DNA of 64,000 nt from contig JAVBRM010000054.1 in assembly GCA_031548025.1 (NCBI GenBank), positions 1 through 64,000 of the forward strand, in the 5' to 3' direction. The notes below the pieces were generated by a model that had not been told where the DNA came from, searched no databases, and worked only from the letters and a program-made list of their open reading frames with translations. Each line of letters begins with the position of its first letter. The first letter of the stretch is position 1. Both the position numbers and the translations under genes were made by a program. This DNA is from UBA5239 sp031548025 (GTDB taxonomy: Bacteria; Verrucomicrobiota; Lentisphaeria; Victivallales; Victivallaceae). Of this stretch, positions 42,171 through 51,186 are shown one piece after another.

Positions 42171-45100
42171 CTATTTAACGCCAATCAGCAGGAAATGGTT
42201 TCCGTTGACCGATATGGCCGGTAAGTCCGCTTCGGTAAGTGGCTTATCGTTCCAGATGTCATGGAAAACGGCGTCAGGCCCGATGTTCAACGCTTTTTTG
42301 TCCAGTATGAGCTTGGCCGGCATGGTCTCGCGGTTAAAGTTCGCGACCACCAGTACCCGGGAATAAGGCGATGAGGTTTCCCATTCATACCAGCCGCAAT
42401 AAAGCTTGGGCGAACCGGATTTGACGGCGTCGCTTTCCCAGTATCCGTGATAAGCTTTGGCTTGCGCCAGATTGATTTGTTTGCGGATGTTCCAGAATTT
42501 GAATACCGTCTGTTTCTGGACGAAATCCGGGCAGAAATTAAGATCGTGGACAACCATGGGAGTCATGGCGCGAATCGCATATTCCGGCTCGCCTTCGATT
42601 CGTTTCTGATCCTTTTTATAAGCCGGCATCAGGCGGCAGACCCTGCCGGTCTGGAAGAGTACATGGTATGGTACCCCCGCTTTGCGCTGGTTCATGTCGG
42701 TTTCATAGAGTTCCTGGGTGAAGTTGTCGCAGTAGCCGTACTCCAGATTGTTGACCATCATGTGAAAGGCGTTTTCGCCCGGCAGAAAGTAGTTGATGAA
42801 ATTGTGCGACAGCGGCATAAATTGAATATGGGCATGAAGCATGATCGAGCCGCCGTGACTGGTGACAGTCTTGTAAACTTGCATCAGGAAGCGGCGCAGT
42901 CCGAGAGCGTCGGATGATGTATAAGGCTGGCCGAACGCGTCGACTCCGCCGCAGCCGTGGACCTTGCTCTCGCAATATTTGGTGGCGGCCACGTCAAAAT
43001 AATAACCGGCAACCTGTGGAAAGCGCTTCATGGTATCCGCGATTTTGTAACTCCATAAATCTCCGGGCAGTCCAGTGGCATTCAGGCAAAAACGGTCCAC
43101 GATCCAGGGCGTTCCCAGTTTTACCCCGAAGTGCTGGAGGCGCGGGACGCTGAGATTGTTGAGCCCGAAATAATCATAATCCGGCTCCACATTGGAGAGC
43201 TGCCCCGGCATGGAGTATATATGCAGTTTGATACCCTTGGCGGCATAGCGTCCGACCACTTCTTTTTCGAAACGTTCCGGATATGCCGGGGTGGCGCTGT
43301 TCAGGGAAGTCATGTCGTCGTCGGCCGCCCGGTCATGGAATTGAGTCCAGCCGATCGACTGATGCGTGGCGGGACCGCGTCCGTAGCCGCCATAGTTGAC
43401 ACTCCGAGCGTCCGTACCCATCGCCCGGGCGGGCGTTCCCATAAAAGCCATCGTGTAGTCGGCATTTGTTTTCAATTCCGCAGCGGTGGAAATGATTCGG
43501 AGTTCAACCAGGGCGCCGTCTTTTTCTTGAGTGACGACCATCGGTTTTTCGTTTTTCCGGTTGACCCAGTTGGCGTTGGATTTCACCCAGAAGAAAACTC
43601 CTTTTTCCACGCCGGCTACCCAGACCACATTATCCTTACGCCGCGCATCGCCTTCCAGCCCGATTTCGGCCCGGCCCTCTTTCCATGGCACGTGAATGGG
43701 GTCCATTACATTGCGGTCAAACGGTTTGGCGACCCGGTAGCGAATGGTGAAATCCTCGATCTTTCCGGCTTTGTCAGGATTCAAAGTAAAATTCAAAATA
43801 TACGCTCCGTCGAACCAGAGTTCACCACTCCAGTTGATCGTCAACCCCGGTTGCCGTCCGGCACCCTTGAATTTAAAATAATCCGGGTGCGACTCCACGG
43901 TCCGCGGCTTTTCCCATTGTACCGGTTGGCCGTTGATCTGCCACTCAGGCGCGGTGTGCAACAACTTATCCGTTCCCGAAATAATCTGAACCGGAAACGG
44001 CGAGTCACCGAATTCATAAATCCGTCCCCAGACCTGGTATCTCCCCGGTTCCGGATTCAATACCGGAGTCCACGGCGCGGGAATACTGTGGTTTGGAGTT
44101 GCCAAGTAAGGAGCCATGTCCGGTATCCTGAAAGGAATGGCCCGTGAAAAAGCGGTATCCGTCCCTGTGGTTTCAGCTTGTATGGTGTAAGTTCCCGCCA
44201 CCGCCTGGTCAGGAAAAGGCAGGAGCATTTTCTGCGGATTTTTCTGCAGGACGAACGACTCCACGGTAATTTGTTTGCCGTCAGGCCCCGCCAGGGAAAG
44301 AGTGCCGCTAATACCTTTTTCGGTAAGCTGTTCCAATACCTTGCCGCCGGCGTTGGAGAGATTAATTTCCACTTCGATTTTCTTCTGTTCCGGCAAATTA
44401 TTGTGGGCCAGCTCCATCGGGAAGCTCACATCGTACCGGCATTGCCAGTAATAAAGCGGGGAACCGTTCCGGTCCGCGGCTGTGACTTCGAGGGTCTGCC
44501 GGCCGACAGGAAGCTTGCGCGACCAGGTTTGGCCGGCAAGGTTGCCGGGATATTTAACCGGCGGATAGCCGTGCGGAGTAATGATCGCCTCCGACACCGA
44601 ACCTTCAGTGCCGGTTGCATTCAACTCCAGGCGGCCATTATCCAAATCTCCGATTTTGTCGATACGGAAAAAACCGGCATCCCCCCCCAGGATGATTTCA
44701 TCCGCCGGCCGGTACGCTTTCCCTCGATAACTTCCCCAGTGGGAAAGATTCGTTGCCAGCCCATTATGCCGCGAGTAGCCGAAATTCGCATAAGTTCCCT
44801 TGGCGCTAAGTTGTTCCAGTCCCCCTACTTCTTCCAGCGGAATGGCAAACTCAACCGTCCAGCCGGCCGGTGTAATGGACGCGGAAGCCTTGGCGCTGCT
44901 GTTCCATCCGGGCTGTTTGTTCTTTTGGTCGAAAACAGCACTGTTGCCATTGATAATAAATTGATAATCCTGCCGGTCCGCCGTTTGCAAATGAAATTCG
45001 AAACTGTCGTCTTCCCACAGCTTGCCGTCGCGCTCATGATGCTTGCGGATCTTGCATGGCGCATTGGTTGCGAACGCGATATAGAGCTTGACACCGTCGT

Positions 45101-46055
45101 GCCAGGCCAGCGCGGCCGTGTCGGATGCCGGGCCCGACGACATGGGGCGCATCGGTAGTCTGGCGGCTTTCGTCCAGACTTCCTCGTCCAGCTTGCCGTC
45201 CAGTTCAATGGAGCCGCTCTGTAGAGGAATACGGCAAAAATTAGGCTTGTTTTCCTGAACTTGAGCGGGGGGAATGATCTTTTCGTACTCCGCCAGAATT
45301 TCCTGCCCGCTTAACGGACGGCTGTAAACGGTCACGGAATCAATCGCCGTTTTGTGTTCGCGGTTTGTATTCGCATTTCTCTGCCAGTCGGCAATCATTC
45401 CGACCGAGATAGAGCCGGAGGCTTCCGGAAATGTCATTTCGTGGGGGAAATTTTTGTGCGGAGCCGTCGGCGGCACCCGGCGGGAGCCGATGCTTGTCGG
45501 CGTCTTCTGGGGAACTTTGCCGTCGATATAGAGGGCAATGCTCCGGGTATCCCAGGCCAGGTCGATTTTGTGCCACTTGCCGGAAGACCAGTCGTCGGGC
45601 GAAACCCGGGCGGCGACGCCGATGGAAAACGGTTTGTCTTTGTCATTGGGGGATTTATAATAAATAGCCGCCTGGATATAGCTGTCGCTGTTTTTCATGA
45701 TCCGGATGTAAAAATCTTTCTGATAAGCGGAAAAAAACATCTGCCGGCCCGGTTCGTTGATGTTCCAGTTCTGGGGACTGACCCAGACGGAAACGGTTCC
45801 CTGGCGGGGATCAAGATTTCCGGGCATCCGGTAAACGATATTTTCTGAATTGGCCAGGTTTACGCTGTTGCCTTTGCCGTTGACGCCGGGAAACATCCGC
45901 AGCTGCAAATCGGTTTCCTTGAACTCATAGCCCTTCGCGTCGCCCTTCGCCAACCCGGCATTTACGCCGTAATCATTGAAGTCGACCTCAAAAAGTTTAT
46001 CGTTCCCATAAATGGATAAAATCAAAAAAAGACCTAAAAAGCGCAGAATATACAT
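42171..46055 (-). CDS. Secreted LamG + CBM9-like + glycosidase-like multi-domain protein
   Basis: 1294 residues from ATG 46055, which follows AAGGA and opens a signal peptide (YILRFLGLFLILSIYG); a longer frame overlaps the esterase gene. Order: LamG/concanavalin-like domain (~20-265, 'GTVSVWVSPQNW', 'KWHKIDLAWD', 'YIDGK'), CBM9/DOMON-like domain (~280-470, 'IELDGKLDEEVWTKAARL', 'EDDSFEFHLQT'), beta-sandwich modules (~480-800) and a C-terminal TIM-barrel-like domain (~880-1290) resembling the glycosidase-like DUF6067 group. 'GYYFDVAATKYCE' may hold the catalytic Asp. Co-transcribed with a sialate O-acetylesterase, so probably acts on acetylated host or algal glycans. Confidence 0.72.
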   Translation of the reverse strand: MYILRFLGLFLILSIYGNDKLFEVDFNDYGVNAGLAKGDAKGYEFKETDLQLRMFPGVNGKGNSVNLANSENIVYRMPGNLDPRQGTVSVWVSPQNWNINEPGRQMFFSAYQKDFYIRIMKNSDSYIQAAIYYKSPNDKDKPFSIGVAARVSPDDWSSGKWHKIDLAWDTRSIALYIDGKVPQKTPTSIGSRRVPPTAPHKNFPHEMTFPEASGSISVGMIADWQRNANTNREHKTAIDSVTVYSRPLSGQEILAEYEKIIPPAQVQENKPNFCRIPLQSGSIELDGKLDEEVWTKAARLPMRPMSSGPASDTAALAWHDGVKLYIAFATNAPCKIRKHHERDGKLWEDDSFEFHLQTADRQDYQFIINGNSAVFDQKNKQPGWNSSAKASASITPAGWTVEFAIPLEEVGGLEQLSAKGTYANFGYSRHNGLATNLSHWGSYRGKAYRPADEIILGGDAGFFRIDKIGDLDNGRLELNATGTEGSVSEAIITPHGYPPVKYPGNLAGQTWSRKLPVGRQTLEVTAADRNGSPLYYWQCRYDVSFPMELAHNNLPEQKKIEVEINLSNAGGKVLEQLTEKGISGTLSLAGPDGKQITVESFVLQKNPQKMLLPFPDQAVAGTYTIQAETTGTDTAFSRAIPFRIPDMAPYLATPNHSIPAPWTPVLNPEPGRYQVWGRIYEFGDSPFPVQIISGTDKLLHTAPEWQINGQPVQWEKPRTVESHPDYFKFKGAGRQPGLTINWSGELWFDGAYILNFTLNPDKAGKIEDFTIRYRVAKPFDRNVMDPIHVPWKEGRAEIGLEGDARRKDNVVWVAGVEKGVFFWVKSNANWVNRKNEKPMVVTQEKDGALVELRIISTAAELKTNADYTMAFMGTPARAMGTDARSVNYGGYGRGPATHQSIGWTQFHDRAADDDMTSLNSATPAYPERFEKEVVGRYAAKGIKLHIYSMPGQLSNVEPDYDYFGLNNLSVPRLQHFGVKLGTPWIVDRFCLNATGLPGDLWSYKIADTMKRFPQVAGYYFDVAATKYCESKVHGCGGVDAFGQPYTSSDALGLRRFLMQVYKTVTSHGGSIMLHAHIQFMPLSHNFINYFLPGENAFHMMVNNLEYGYCDNFTQELYETDMNQRKAGVPYHVLFQTGRVCRLMPAYKKDQKRIEGEPEYAIRAMTPMVVHDLNFCPDFVQKQTVFKFWNIRKQINLAQAKAYHGYWESDAVKSGSPKLYCGWYEWETSSPYSRVLVVANFNRETMPAKLILDKKALNIGPDAVFHDIWNDKPLTEADLPAISVNGNHFLLIGVK

Positions 46056-46077
46056 GATTGATTTCCTTTTCCTCGAG

Positions 46078-47595
46078 TTATTCAAAAGTTTTGCGGAATG
46101 CACTCACCGGCAGATTATTTTCATTCACCAGATTGGTCGTCACCAACTGATTCCAGGCGTAACGGACACTACGGGGAGCGGCGACCCGGTCGCATTTCAC
46201 GACCGCTTGGTTTCCCCTTAAAACGGCTTGGGCCGGGAAAAATTTGCCATCCGCTCCGGCAACTTCGAAATACCGGGGCGCCGTTCCATCGGTAGTCTTG
46301 AGCTTTTCGGCATGGCTGAATGTAATCGACACACTGTCGCCATCCGTCCGAACCGATTCCACCCGCGGAGAGTCGGCCATAAGCTCTTTATAGCCATATT
46401 CATATTTCAGGGCCAGCAGAGCCAAACGGTTTCCGACGTCTTTTTTGTTTTTCGGGTGAATATCCCGGATATCTCCGATGTCATTGATCACCGCCATTTT
46501 TGCGTTATCATCCTGATCGGCAAATGCCTGCTGGGCTTCCCACACTACCGGCAGATGATCCGGGTCCGCATAGGTATAGGGCGCCAACTGGGCGAAATAA
46601 ATCGGCATTGTGGGATAATCAAATTCTTTTCTCCAGGAGGCTGCCAGGGCCTTCATTTTGTATTGATACAGCGAGCCGTCTTTCACATTGGCTTCGCCCT
46701 GATACCAGAGCAGCCCGCGAATAGCCATCGGCGCCAGCGGTGCGGCCAGACTGTTGAACAATACCGTGGGCTGTTTCTCGCTCCGGTAGCGAAGTCCCTC
46801 CGGCAGCGGCGGCAATTCCGGCAAATGCTTTTTATCTCCGACCGCCTGGCGGGCGGAATCCAGCCATTCTTCAATGTGTCGGATTGCTTCCTCGGAGAGC
46901 TTCTGATTTTCAGGAGTCCCGCCGATATTGCCTTGAATCTGCCGGAAAATATCCTTCAATTCGGGTACGGCCGCAAATCCATACTCTCCGGTCCAGGCCT
47001 CAATGGGAGTGCCTCCCCAATTTATGGAAATCAACCCCACCGGAACTTTCAATTCCCGATGAATTTTCTGTCCGAAAAAATATCCAACCGCGGAAAACGA
47101 CGCCACTGAGCGCGGCTTGCAAGGCACCCATTTTTTTCCGGGCAGGTCCTGTTGGCGGAACATGGACCCCTGGCGGGTGTTACCGTCAAAAAGCCGAATT
47201 TGCGGGTAATCGGCACTTTTCATGTCGGCTTCCGCCTGCGAGGTCCTGAACATCCTGAATTCCATATTGGATTGTCCGCTGCATATCCAGACTTCACCGA
47301 TCAAAACATCGCGACAGATAAGCTTGTTCTCTCCCTGAACGACCAATTCAAACGGGCCGCCCGCCCGCATCGGGTCAAGATCGATCCGCCAATTTCCCTT
47401 GCTGTCCGCAGTCGTTTCTTTCCGCTGCTCAGCCAGCGAGGCGGTCACTTTCTCGCCGGGAGTGGCCCAGCCCCACACCGGAACCTTGGCCTCCCGCTGC
47501 AAAACCATGGAATCGGCGAAAAATGTCGGGAGCTTTACCTCCGCCATCGCCGGCAATCCGGCGGTCAGGATCAATAGTATTGTTATTATACGCAT
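46078..47595 (-). CDS. Secreted sialate O-acetylesterase (SGNH family)
   Basis: 505 residues with a signal peptide (~1-18). Catalytic Ser in 'CSGQSNMEF' (~105-113), oxyanion-hole residues in 'SINWGGTPIEAW' and 'LLWYQGE', Asp/His in 'IGDIRDIHPKNK' (~383-394). Family members remove O-acetyl groups from sialic acids or xylan/pectin sugars. Second enzyme of the locus with GntR/LacI-type regulator and pseudopilin; 11 nt after the pseudopilin gene behind AAGGA. Confidence 0.92.
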   Translation of the reverse strand: MRIITILLILTAGLPAMAEVKLPTFFADSMVLQREAKVPVWGWATPGEKVTASLAEQRKETTADSKGNWRIDLDPMRAGGPFELVVQGENKLICRDVLIGEVWICSGQSNMEFRMFRTSQAEADMKSADYPQIRLFDGNTRQGSMFRQQDLPGKKWVPCKPRSVASFSAVGYFFGQKIHRELKVPVGLISINWGGTPIEAWTGEYGFAAVPELKDIFRQIQGNIGGTPENQKLSEEAIRHIEEWLDSARQAVGDKKHLPELPPLPEGLRYRSEKQPTVLFNSLAAPLAPMAIRGLLWYQGEANVKDGSLYQYKMKALAASWRKEFDYPTMPIYFAQLAPYTYADPDHLPVVWEAQQAFADQDDNAKMAVINDIGDIRDIHPKNKKDVGNRLALLALKYEYGYKELMADSPRVESVRTDGDSVSITFSHAEKLKTTDGTAPRYFEVAGADGKFFPAQAVLRGNQAVVKCDRVAAPRSVRYAWNQLVTTNLVNENNLPVSAFRKTFE

Positions 47596-47606
47596 TTCAA
47601 TTTCCT

Positions 47607-48290
47607 TTAAATTGCGACCAGCGAATCTGATATCATTTGCGTCGGTGGAATACTTTTCGTGGAAGCGGCATGACCGTCCAAATATAAGAGATTGGTATTA
47701 CCCTTATGCAGATATCCCTGACGAAAACCCTTGCCGGCAATGATGGACAACAATCTGATGCCGGTCGCTCCGACGTCAAAATAATTGCCCCCTTCCACGT
47801 TGTAACGATTGGCTTCCAGAATCAGGATCAAAGAGCTGGGATTGGAAATACGGACCAGCTTCGGCAGGTAATAATCCGACTGTTGGGTGACTCGGTAATT
47901 TATCAGATAACTGAAATAAGCGCATGTGCGGGAGCTCAATTCGATGGAGTTGTTGTGTTCAGGGCAGCCATTGATATTTTTTCCCGCCATCCAATTTTCA
48001 TCCGAAACCCCCTGCGCGACCATCAGCCTTAATGCGGTGTTCTGATGATTCCAGGCCACTGTGGCTGTGCTCTGGCTATTTCTCTGCGACGACGGAAAAA
48101 CGTATCCGTCGTAGCTGTCGGCATAAAATGAAATGCCATTTCCCCACTGTTTCAAATTGGACATGCATTTAATACTTTTACCGGCTGCCAGGGCTTTTCC
48201 CAGTGCCGGCAGCAGCATGGCAGCAAGAATTGCAATTATCGCGATCACTACGAGCAATTCAATAAGTGTGAAATATTTTCTCATGGTCAT
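47607..48290 (-). CDS. Prepilin-type protein with H-X9-DG motif
   Basis: 227 residues (or 225 from the second ATG). Class III prepilin segment at ~7-29 ('FTLIELLVVIAIIAILAAML', Glu at +5). Exact H-X9-DG signature near the C-terminus (His, nine residues, Asp-Gly in 'NLLYLDGHAAS'). Begins directly after the regulator's TAA stop (TAA-ATG) and precedes the esterase gene by 11 nt. Same position between regulator and glycan enzymes as the genes at 5052 and 21345. Confidence 0.92.
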   Translation of the reverse strand: MTMRKYFTLIELLVVIAIIAILAAMLLPALGKALAAGKSIKCMSNLKQWGNGISFYADSYDGYVFPSSQRNSQSTATVAWNHQNTALRLMVAQGVSDENWMAGKNINGCPEHNNSIELSSRTCAYFSYLINYRVTQQSDYYLPKLVRISNPSSLILILEANRYNVEGGNYFDVGATGIRLLSIIAGKGFRQGYLHKGNTNLLYLDGHAASTKSIPPTQMISDSLVAI

Positions 48291-49403
48291 TTATTCCTCC
48301 TGTAAATGTGTTGATTGACCTTGAATTAATTCGCAATTGAGCAGTGATACCTGCAGAATCCTGCGATCCTGGCGGATCGCCTCCGCTGCTGCGGAAATGA
48401 TTTTCAGGCCCATTTCATAGCGGGGAATCCGGAAATACGTATATTGCGGAATCAACCCGTGGAAAATCAGCCCGCTGGCTATTCCGGCCATTTGAAAATC
48501 CGTGCCGATCCGCAGGTTCAACTTCAGCGCCGCCTCGTATACATCGCCGGTGCGGAGCGTATCGTCGCAGAAAATAAAATCCGGCCGGTCATGGCTCAGG
48601 AACTCGAGCAACAGCTTCTGCACTTCGTTTTTTTCCCGTTCGCCCGGGCATATGGACGGCCACCCGGAAATTCCCGATTCGCGGCAGCGATTCAGAAAAT
48701 CCTCCGCGCGGTTATAGCGGGTCGCCTGCGAATATCTGCCGATGACTCCGGCGCTTCGGCAGCCGCATTTCACGACATGCCCGACCAGTTGGTCCATCAC
48801 CGTCTGCCGGTCATAATCGACTTTGATAATCTTCCCGGGATACTCTTCGTCGCCGTAACCGGCCACTCGGAAAACCATCTGTTCTTTAGCGGCCAGCGTT
48901 TGCAGTTCCGCCAACTGAGAGCTTGGAAAAATCGCAAAATCAAACCGCTTGAACTCCGCCAATTGCCGTTTCAGCAACTGCCGGTCTGGCTTGTCCTGAA
49001 AATAGGTAAACTGAAGATTGACGCCGAATTTCGAAGCGCCGGCCATCAGGCCGCGATACAGTTCGGTACTCAGCCCCCAACTTTCGTACCCGATCTGCTC
49101 CGGCTCAAAAGTCGTTCCCGGGAAAGCCAGACAGGCATTCAGCTGCCGATTTTCCGGGCGCAGGCGCTCCGATACGAATATCCCTTTGATCGGTACCCGG
49201 TTGATCAGTTCCTCGCCTTCCAGGATATCCAGCGCTTTGCCGACCGTGACCGTACTTACGGAAAATTCTTTTGCCAGATCGCGGATGCTGTTCAGCCGCT
49301 TGCCGGGCTGATAAGTGCCATCGGTTATCCGGTTATAAATGATGCCGCGGATCTGTTCCGGCAAGGCCGCGGCTTCGTCTCGTTGTATTGCGCTTATTGT
49401 CAT
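48291..49403 (-). CDS. GntR/LacI-type transcriptional regulator
   Basis: 370 residues. GntR winged helix (~12-80, 'QIRGIIYNRITDGTYQPGKR', 'LAKEFSVSTVTVGKALDILE') followed by a LacI-like effector domain (~85-360). Likely represses the operon in the absence of a glycan-derived sugar. Its promoter (49446-49474) is flanked by 30-bp-spaced direct repeats that are likely operators. First gene of the operon regulator, pseudopilin, esterase, glycosidase-like protein. Confidence 0.9.
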   Translation of the reverse strand: MTISAIQRDEAAALPEQIRGIIYNRITDGTYQPGKRLNSIRDLAKEFSVSTVTVGKALDILEGEELINRVPIKGIFVSERLRPENRQLNACLAFPGTTFEPEQIGYESWGLSTELYRGLMAGASKFGVNLQFTYFQDKPDRQLLKRQLAEFKRFDFAIFPSSQLAELQTLAAKEQMVFRVAGYGDEEYPGKIIKVDYDRQTVMDQLVGHVVKCGCRSAGVIGRYSQATRYNRAEDFLNRCRESGISGWPSICPGEREKNEVQKLLLEFLSHDRPDFIFCDDTLRTGDVYEAALKLNLRIGTDFQMAGIASGLIFHGLIPQYTYFRIPRYEMGLKIISAAAEAIRQDRRILQVSLLNCELIQGQSTHLQEE

Positions 49404-49409
49404 TTGCTG

Positions 49410-49474
49410 TGTATTAGGGTGTCCTATTGTGTGTTACTATGTATTAGTATACCTCCGCTTTTCGTTTCTGTCAA
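49410..49474 (-). promoter_or_regulatory. Promoter and direct-repeat operators of the 49403 operon
   Basis: Minus strand: perfect -35 TTGACA (49474-49469), 17-nt spacer, -10 TATACT (49451-49446). Two copies of CTAATACA (49447-49440 and 49417-49410), exactly 30 bp apart, lie at the -10 box and just before the start codon, with a GTAACACA-like element between. Spacing of about three helical turns fits cooperative repressor binding. Confidence 0.7.
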
Positions 49475-49577
49475 TACCCCCCGTCGAACTTTTTGGGCAA
49501 AAAAACACCAATAAAATTTTACCGGGTATTGATTTTACCGGGAAACGGTTGTTATATATTAGAAAGGAGTCTTGCCT

Positions 49578-51179
49578 ATGCGTATGAGTAAGGTTTACAT
49601 TTCAGCGGCGGTGATCATTGTTCTGGCGACGTTGATTGGAATAGGATTTTATTTTTCTGGTCTGCCCTGCAACCTGACAGTGCACTCAATGTCATCCGGT
49701 TATAGTGGCCCGGTAACTGCCGCGATTGAAAAAATACTGGTTATTCAGAGTTCGCCGGAGAAACGTACCGCCAAATTGGCACGGACGCTGGCCGAGGAAT
49801 TGATGAAGCAAACCGGCATTCCCTCCGAATTTCAGCCGTTTGACGCGAAGATTGAATTATCGGATTACGGTAGAGTCATGCCGATGATGGTTTCACGGGT
49901 GAAGCAGACTGATACCGGTGGTACAGCTTACCGTATTCGAACCTTGACCATCCACGAGAGTAGTTCCAGTTGGTACAAAGGGGTGGTCCTTACGTTTGGT
50001 TCGATGAATTTTGACGCTACATTCAGCGGAAATTCGCAATCGGACAGGTTTGTCGGGCGTATCGTCGAAGAAATAAAATCGGTTTTGGACAAGGTAAATG
50101 CAGGGCTGGTAATGAGCTTGCCGGAAATAGAAACTCCGGTTCAGGAAGCCCCGGCCGTTCAGTTGGCTTCCGTGAAAGATCCGGTATTGATTTATCGCGG
50201 CTGGGATTTTTATTGTCGGCAATTATTGGTTTACCGCTTTAAAATCATCGACCGGAAAGAGGATTTTGCCAAACTGAGCAAAGAATTTGAGCAAGCCGGA
50301 TTCAAAACAGAGGTGCCGGAATATACCGATGAGGTCAGGTTCTTGCACGATAACAATGATTTGATTTGGTTGGACATGGGGAGGTGGAATACCATGCCCG
50401 AGTACGGCATTGCCATTGCAAAAATCGGATTGCCCCTGAACAATAGAAAAAATGATGAAAAATTCATATTGGAATTCGCTCGCAAAGATCTTCGGTCGTT
50501 TGTTCTGGCCCGTGGTTTACTCAACTTGAGAGGCGAGCAACTGATCGAGGTTTTCGATCGCCTGACGAGTATTAACGATGTGCGGGAGATGAAGCTTGTT
50601 CTGGAAACATGCAGCTCCGAGCGGCAGCGAAAAACCTTGGGAGAGCGTTACAAACGTTTTTACCGCCGGATGGTTGATCGCCTGGTCGGCGATATCCAGT
50701 CGGAAACATTCCTGAGGAGTCTGAAAGAACTGGTGAAATTGTCCATTGGCAATAAAATCGATGAAGATGATTTCAACTACCTCAAAGAACGCTTGCCCGG
50801 AATTTACCGCAAGATCGAGCTGAATCAGAATCAACCGTCAGTATCAGTCCAGATAAAAGCGGAGAATCCGGAATACGCCAGGCTGTGGCTGACGGTTCAA
50901 GTGCCGGAACGCCCGCCGGTCGACTATTATTTGGGCTGGACCAAACTGCCGAATGGGCAGTACAAGTCAGAGAGGGCGTTTGTTTCAAGTACCGCCGGTC
51001 GGGAATCCCGGGAAAACAGTTTCGGCGACCGCCTGATATACCGGTTCAAGCAGAATTGGAGTTGCAATGAAGCCGGGAGCGAGCCAATTCCACCGGCCCC
51101 GGGCGAATTCATCCTGCAGACTTCTTTTATACCGAAAATCGGCATCTTTACCGTCAACCTCGAATACAATCCGGGATAA
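49578..51179 (+). CDS. Membrane-anchored protein of unknown function
   Basis: 533 residues from ATG 49578 (GGAG 8 nt upstream). One N-terminal membrane helix (~6-28, 'VYISAAVIIVLATLIGIGFYF') with a short cytosolic start, then a large extracytoplasmic part of mixed alpha/beta character with a helical, charged middle (~300-430, 'RQRKTLGERYKRFYRRMVDRL', in parts) and a beta-rich end. No family recognised. Lower GC than its neighbours. Monocistronic; convergent with the next gene, with 7 nt between. Confidence 0.72.
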   Translation: MRMSKVYISAAVIIVLATLIGIGFYFSGLPCNLTVHSMSSGYSGPVTAAIEKILVIQSSPEKRTAKLARTLAEELMKQTGIPSEFQPFDAKIELSDYGRVMPMMVSRVKQTDTGGTAYRIRTLTIHESSSSWYKGVVLTFGSMNFDATFSGNSQSDRFVGRIVEEIKSVLDKVNAGLVMSLPEIETPVQEAPAVQLASVKDPVLIYRGWDFYCRQLLVYRFKIIDRKEDFAKLSKEFEQAGFKTEVPEYTDEVRFLHDNNDLIWLDMGRWNTMPEYGIAIAKIGLPLNNRKNDEKFILEFARKDLRSFVLARGLLNLRGEQLIEVFDRLTSINDVREMKLVLETCSSERQRKTLGERYKRFYRRMVDRLVGDIQSETFLRSLKELVKLSIGNKIDEDDFNYLKERLPGIYRKIELNQNQPSVSVQIKAENPEYARLWLTVQVPERPPVDYYLGWTKLPNGQYKSERAFVSSTAGRESRENSFGDRLIYRFKQNWSCNEAGSEPIPPAPGEFILQTSFIPKIGIFTVNLEYNPG

Positions 51180-51186
51180 TAATAAA

